From Sphingomonas aurantiaca (lineage in GTDB: Bacteria; Pseudomonadota; Alphaproteobacteria; Sphingomonadales; Sphingomonadaceae): 64,000 nucleotides of DNA. This document shows positions 60,214 through 64,000 of the stretch, piece by piece. The DNA is taken from positions 248,001 to 312,000 of the forward strand of contig NZ_QAOG01000003.1 in assembly GCF_003050705.1 (NCBI RefSeq). Reading direction: 5' to 3'. How positions within the stretch are numbered: the first letter of the stretch is position 1; each line of letters opens with the position of its first letter. Position numbers and translations under genes: made by a program. A model generated the notes under the pieces. It did not search any database, was not told the origin of the DNA, and was given only the letters and a program-made list of their open reading frames with translations.

Positions 60214-61650
60214 TTACCCCACGCTCGCCGAGAACCCGTCCGCGGCCCCGCGCAGCACGCCGAGCTGGTCGTCGACATCGCCGAACGCATGCCCCAGCTG
60301 GTCGATCTCGGTCGCGACCGCTTCGGTCTCGACCCGGATCGTCGCGATCGTCGTCGACATCAGGTCCGCCGCCAGCGCGGTCTCGTCGACCGCGGCGGTG
60401 ATCGCGGCGGCGGTGCGGGCCTGTGCCTCCATCGCGTGGCGCAGGCGTTCGGCGCTGTGCTGCACCTCGGTCACCGTCGTCTTGATCAGGGCATTGGTCG
60501 CGACCGTCGCCGCGGTCGCCGACTGGATCGCGGCGATCTTGGCAGCGATATCGTCGGTCGCACGCGCGGTCTGGTTGGCGAGGCTCTTCACTTCCTGCGC
60601 CACCACCGCGAAGCCGCGCCCGGCATCGCCCGCCCGCGCCGCCTCGATCGTCGCGTTCAGCGCGAGCAGGTTGGTCTGGCCGGCAATGCTGCGGATCAGT
60701 CCCAGGATCGATTCGATCGATTGCGCATGGTCGCTCAGTACCCTGGACACGCCCACCGCCTCGCCGGTCTGCGTGCAGGCGCGGTCGGCGATCGCGGCCG
60801 CCGCCTCGACTTCGGTCCGCGCATCCTCGATCGCATGGATCAGCCCGGCGGTGGTCCGCGCGGTCTCGCGCATCGCCACCGCGGATTGCTCCGCCGCCGA
60901 TGCGACCTCGCTCGCCTTGCCGAGCATGCCGCGCGTCGAGTCGGAGGCGCCCGCCGCCTGCACGCGGATCCGCGCGCCCAGCGCGGCGGTCTGCTCGATC
61001 GACGCGGCGATGCTCCCGCGAAAGTCGGTCGCCCTGGTCTGGCGTTCGACCCGCGCGGCTTCGGCATCGCTGGCGCCGAGATGCGACGCCATGATGTCCG
61101 CCTCGATCAGCGCCAGCCGCTGCACCACGTCGCTCAGCGTCCGCATCGTCGCCATGTCGGTGCCCAGCCGATCCGCGACCAGCGTCAGCGTCACGCTGTG
61201 CGCAAAGGCGAGCGACGAGAGCAAGGCGGGCAGGGGGATTCCCGATCGATACGAATCCTCGGCATGGCTGATCGCCATCGCCTTCCATGCATCGTCGATG
61301 GGGTCGCCGTAGCGCAGCCGGACATAGTCCGCGCTCGAGGCGATGCGCCGTTCGATCGCCTCGGGCGTCAGATGCCGCACGATATGCCGCGCCGACTCCA
61401 GCGACAGGTAATGCCGCCAGAACGTCTCGGCGATCTGGCGGCAATCGGCGGGCGCGAGCAGCGCCCCCAGCGTCGCGCAGGCGGGGCCGATCGCACCGTC
61501 CCAGTCGTAATCATGCACGCGATCGCGCAGCGGTCGCTGATCCGCGCCCCAGTTCCGGGCGGGATTGCGCGTGGCCCGGCTGGCTTCGGAACCGGTCTGT
61601 GGCCCCCCGTCTTTGACGGGTCGGCCGGATATCCCCTCCTGATACTCCAT
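60214..61650 (-). CDS. Soluble methyl-accepting chemotaxis-like protein with globin-like sensor
   Basis: 478 residues, no membrane helix. A polar N-terminus leads into an all-helical sensor region (about 45-190) containing [20 protein letters not shown], where His129 is a candidate haem ligand. The C-terminal signalling coiled coil (about 215-478) has the conserved hairpin tip [19 protein letters not shown]. The arrangement is that of globin-coupled aerotaxis sensors. GGGGG lies before the ATG at 61650. It is 23 bp downstream of its paralog on the same strand. Confidence 0.85.
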   Translation of the reverse strand: MEYQEGISGRPVKDGGPQTGSEASRATRNPARNWGADQRPLRDRVHDYDWDGAIGPACATLGALLAPADCRQIAETFWRHYLSLESARHIVRHLTPEAIERRIASSADYVRLRYGDPIDDAWKAMAISHAEDSYRSGIPLPALLSSLAFAHSVTLTLVADRLGTDMATMRTLSDVVQRLALIEADIMASHLGASDAEAARVERQTRATDFRGSIAASIEQTAALGARIRVQAAGASDSTRGMLGKASEVASAAEQSAVAMRETARTTAGLIHAIEDARTEVEAAAAIADRACTQTGEAVGVSRVLSDHAQSIESILGLIRSIAGQTNLLALNATIEAARAGDAGRGFAVVAQEVKSLANQTARATDDIAAKIAAIQSATAATVATNALIKTTVTEVQHSAERLRHAMEAQARTAAAITAAVDETALAADLMSTTIATIRVETEAVATEIDQLGHAFGDVDDQLGVLRGAADGFSASVG

Positions 61651-61673
61651 TATCGCCCCCTCCTGAGGGTCCG

Positions 61674-63032
61674 TTATGCAGCGACCTTCGCGACGAACAC
61701 GCCCGCGCTGGTCTTGAGATTGCCGAGCCGCGTATCCAGCACGTCGAACCCGCGCCCGACGCCGTCGATCTCGGTCGCGACCGTCTCGGTATCCTCGCGG
61801 ATCGCGGCGATCGTGGTCGACATCGAATCGGCCGCCAGCGCGGTCTCGTCGACCGCCGCGGTGATCGCGGTCACCGTCTGCGCCTGCGCTTCCATCGCAT
61901 AGCGGATCCGGTCGGCGCTCTCCTGCACCTCGGCGACGGTCGCCTTGATCGACGCGTTCGTATCGACCGTCGAGCGCGTCGCGGCCTGGATCGCGGCGAT
62001 CTTGGCGGCGATATCGTCGGTCGCGCGCGCGGTCTGGTTGGCGAGGCTCTTCACCTCCTGCGCCACCACCGCGAAGCCGCGCCCGGCATCGCCCGCGCGC
62101 GCCGCCTCGATCGTCGCGTTGAGCGCGAGCAGGTTGGTCTGCCCGGCAATGTCGCGGATCAGCCCCAGGATCGATTCGATCGACTTGGCATGATCGCTTA
62201 GCGTTTCGGACATGCCGACCGCCTGGCCGGCCTGCGCCGACGCGCGGTTGGCGATCTCGGCCGCGGCCTCCACCTCGGTGCGCGCATCCTCGATCGCGCG
62301 GATCAGCCCGGCGGCGGTCTGCGCCGCCTCGCGCATGGCGACTGCGGATTGCTCGGCGGCGGCCGCGACTTCGCTCGCCTTGCCCAGCACCACGCGAGTC
62401 GATGCCGAGCTCCGCATCGCCTGTTCGCGCAGGATATGGCCTTCGTCGGTCGCGGTCTCGACCATCGCCGCGATCCCGTCGCGGAACTCCGCCGCCAGCG
62501 TATCGCGCGCGACGCGGGCCGAATGCGTCCGGTACGCGCTGTAGATCGCCACGGTGATCTCGCCTTCCAGCGCGGACAGCCGCATCAGCGTGTCGACATA
62601 GGCCGGCAGCCGGGCATCCGACCGGTCGACCCTGCGCATCAGCACCTCGAGCGCGGCACGGTCGCTCGCGCTGATCATCGACAGCAGCGCCATCGGCGAG
62701 ACGTCGGCGACATAGGCCGCCGCGACCGACCGCTCGACCGACTCGACCCAGGCGCGCCCGCTCGTCTCGAGGAACCGGTTGCGCAGGAACGTGCAGCCGA
62801 CCTCGATCATCCGCTCGGTCTCGTGCGGCGCCCAGATGCGTTCGTCGGAGAAGCAGCGCAGCCACTGCTCCCAATAGGCCTTCGACACATGCGTGATCTC
62901 GGGCGCGAGCGCAGCCCATACCTCGCGGCTCGCGCTGGCAAGGCTGCCGTCGAAATCGAAAACCCGCAGCCGTGCCGCCAGGTCGACAGAGGCAGCAATC
63001 GTGCCGGGAACCGGCAGGTCGGTGGTGGTCAA
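61674..63032 (-). CDS. Soluble methyl-accepting chemotaxis-like protein, globin-like paralog
   Basis: 452 residues, no membrane helix. The signalling half is nearly identical to that of the next gene, while the sensor half (about 30-185) is diverged. Aligning [15 protein letters not shown] with the paralog puts Ser102 where that protein has His129. The frame begins at TTG 63032 ([10 protein letters not shown]), with GGAG nine bases upstream. It probably forms an operon with its paralog and possibly mixed receptors. Confidence 0.83.
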   Translation of the reverse strand: MTTTDLPVPGTIAASVDLAARLRVFDFDGSLASASREVWAALAPEITHVSKAYWEQWLRCFSDERIWAPHETERMIEVGCTFLRNRFLETSGRAWVESVERSVAAAYVADVSPMALLSMISASDRAALEVLMRRVDRSDARLPAYVDTLMRLSALEGEITVAIYSAYRTHSARVARDTLAAEFRDGIAAMVETATDEGHILREQAMRSSASTRVVLGKASEVAAAAEQSAVAMREAAQTAAGLIRAIEDARTEVEAAAEIANRASAQAGQAVGMSETLSDHAKSIESILGLIRDIAGQTNLLALNATIEAARAGDAGRGFAVVAQEVKSLANQTARATDDIAAKIAAIQAATRSTVDTNASIKATVAEVQESADRIRYAMEAQAQTVTAITAAVDETALAADSMSTTIAAIREDTETVATEIDGVGRGFDVLDTRLGNLKTSAGVFVAKVAA

Positions 63033-63283
63033 GATGCTGGGCTCCGGTTCGGGACTACCCGTCCAGCGCTACAGCCTATGTCTTAAGGGCTGGTTAGGGA
63101 TCGGCGGTACCCGCTGGCGCCGCCGCAGAATCATTTCCGGCCCGGCTATGCGGTGTCATGGGTTATCGGACCGGCCCCAATGGGTTGCATCGCAGCACGC
63201 GCTGGCTAATAGGTCGCCCGATATATATTTTCCGGACCAAGACCGTTTTTGGTTCGTCATCTTCTGGTTCGAGGACTCCGCCC

Positions 63284-63694
63284 TTGGCATCGCGCAACCC
63301 GGCACGCCCGCTCTCTCCCCATCTGCAGGTCTATAAATGGGGCCCGCACATGCTGGTCTCGATCCTGCACCGCGCGACCGGCAGCGGGATGGCGACCGTC
63401 GGCAGCCTGCTGCTCGTCTGGTGGCTCGCCGCGATCGCGTCGGGCGATCAGGCCTATGCGACCTTCGTCGACGTGTTCACGCGCGATACCGGCGGCCTCA
63501 ACATCCTCGGCTATATCGTCGCGGTCGGCCTGACGCTCTCGCTGTTCCAGCACATGATGACCGGCATCCGCCACTTCGTGCTCGATACCGGCGCCGGCTA
63601 CGAACTGAAGCGGAACAAGATGGGCGCGATCGCGACGATGGTCGCAAGTGTCGCGCTCACGGTCGTGTTCTGGCTCTACATGGGGATCAAGTAA
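63284..63694 (+). CDS. sdhC: Succinate dehydrogenase cytochrome b556 subunit
   Basis: 136 residues from TTG at 63284, with GAGGA eight bases upstream; the N-terminus RNPARPLSPHLQVYKWGPHM is typical of SdhC. Three helices: about 28-52, 70-92 and 112-134. The quinone-site segment is SILHRATG and the haem-ligand His is in GIRHFVLD. Anchors SdhAB in the inner membrane and passes electrons to ubiquinone. It overlaps sdhD by one base (TAATG). Confidence 0.93.
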   Translation: MASRNPARPLSPHLQVYKWGPHMLVSILHRATGSGMATVGSLLLVWWLAAIASGDQAYATFVDVFTRDTGGLNILGYIVAVGLTLSLFQHMMTGIRHFVLDTGAGYELKRNKMGAIATMVASVALTVVFWLYMGIK

Positions 63695-64000
63695 TGGGTT
63701 CGGGTACGGCAGTCGGTCGCGTCCGCGGCCTCGGCAGCGCCAAGCACGGCACGCTTCACTGGTGGCGGCAGCGCCTGACGGCGGGCGCCAACCTGTTCCT
63801 CATGCTCTGGCTGATGATCTCGGTCGCGCGCATGCCCGGCTATGATTACGCCGCGGTCCACCTCTGGCTGCAATCCGCCTGGGTCGCGATCCCGATGGCG
63901 CTGCTGATCCTGTCGGTCTTCTACCATTTCCGTCTCGGTCTTCAGGTCGTGATCGAGGATTACCAGCATGGCGAGAGCCGTGTCGTGGCGATGATCCTGC
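63694..64000 (+). CDS. sdhD: Succinate dehydrogenase membrane anchor subunit, partial
   Basis: First 102 codons of SdhD; the gene continues beyond the window. The start ATG shares a base with the sdhC stop. MGSGTAVGRVRGLGSAKHG leads to RQRLTAGANLFLMLWL (helix 1), a second helix near WVAIPMALLILSVFYHFRLG with the conserved His, and VIEDYQHGE. sdhA and sdhB should follow. Confidence 0.93.
   Translation, partial: MGSGTAVGRVRGLGSAKHGTLHWWRQRLTAGANLFLMLWLMISVARMPGYDYAAVHLWLQSAWVAIPMALLILSVFYHFRLGLQVVIEDYQHGESRVVAMIL

Overview
The window is high-GC chromosomal DNA from an alphaproteobacterium, most likely Sphingomonadales (Sphingomonas or a close relative). The evidence is family-level gene content and order (yajC-secD-secF with a Mth938-domain gene, GTA-type lysis genes, bkd genes, sdhC starting at TTG), dense REP-like palindromes, and alphaproteobacterial-style proteins. 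No rRNA, IS element or CRISPR array was seen. One tRNA (Pro, GGG) is present.

Layout. 0-3.3 kb: Sec accessory operon yajC-secD-secF plus a small Mth938-domain gene (minus strand). 3.6 kb: tRNA-Pro. 3.7-20.5 kb: an exopolysaccharide (EPS) locus. Its core is a tightly overlapping seven-gene minus-strand operon (ExoY-like priming transferase, two GT4, one ExoA-like GT2, Wza-like exporter, outer-membrane beta-barrel, Wzc-like tyrosine kinase). Around it lie a Wzy-like polymerase, Wzx-like flippase, two more GT2 enzymes, a pyruvyl transferase, an ExoZ-like acyltransferase and a secreted GH26-like glycosidase. Together these form a complete Wzx/Wzy route for a probably pyruvylated and acylated polymer, with parts that resemble the succinoglycan system. 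21-23.3 kb: malic enzyme. 23.9-24.7 kb: an endolysin and holin pair of the gene-transfer-agent type, with no phage genes nearby. 25-27 kb: hslV-hslU. 27-31 kb: nitroreductase, small hypotheticals, DEAD-box helicase and a Crp/Fnr regulator. 31-38.4 kb: FAH-family hydrolase, branched-chain 2-oxoacid dehydrogenase E1alpha/E1beta/E2, an SDR and a thiolase. 38.4-42 kb: glutathione reductase, DUF4174-like protein, pgi. 42-45.8 kb: lepB-rnc, era, lgt. 45.8-49.3 kb: sirtuin, class I fumarase, a membrane-anchored HExxH protein and a DUF2501 protein. 49.4-53.2 kb: a short unexplained transcription unit, a lipoprotein, a PRC-barrel protein and uvrB. 53.5-60.2 kb: ferredoxin-NADP reductase, VOC protein, MBL-fold hydrolase, amidase, DUF4345 and DUF2721 membrane proteins, GNAT-like protein. 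60.2-63 kb: two tandem soluble chemoreceptor-like proteins with globin-like sensor regions. 63.3 kb to the end: sdhC and the start of sdhD.

The non-coding space is dominated by REP/REPIN-like elements, usually paired 7-8 bp GC-rich hairpins with a GAAA or GAAG loop, of several families. One is embedded in frame in the E2 linker. At two places the outer half of an element has been amplified into an exact 18-bp tandem array beside the full element, and a third place shows a weaker form of the same thing.

Strongest leads: the 49.45-49.68 kb unit (14-nt perfect match to the 16S rRNA tail as Shine-Dalgarno, 18-codon ORF, strong terminator), the E2 in-frame repeat, the 18-bp arrays, the orphan GTA-type lysis pair, and the globin-type paralog that appears to have lost its candidate haem-ligating histidine.
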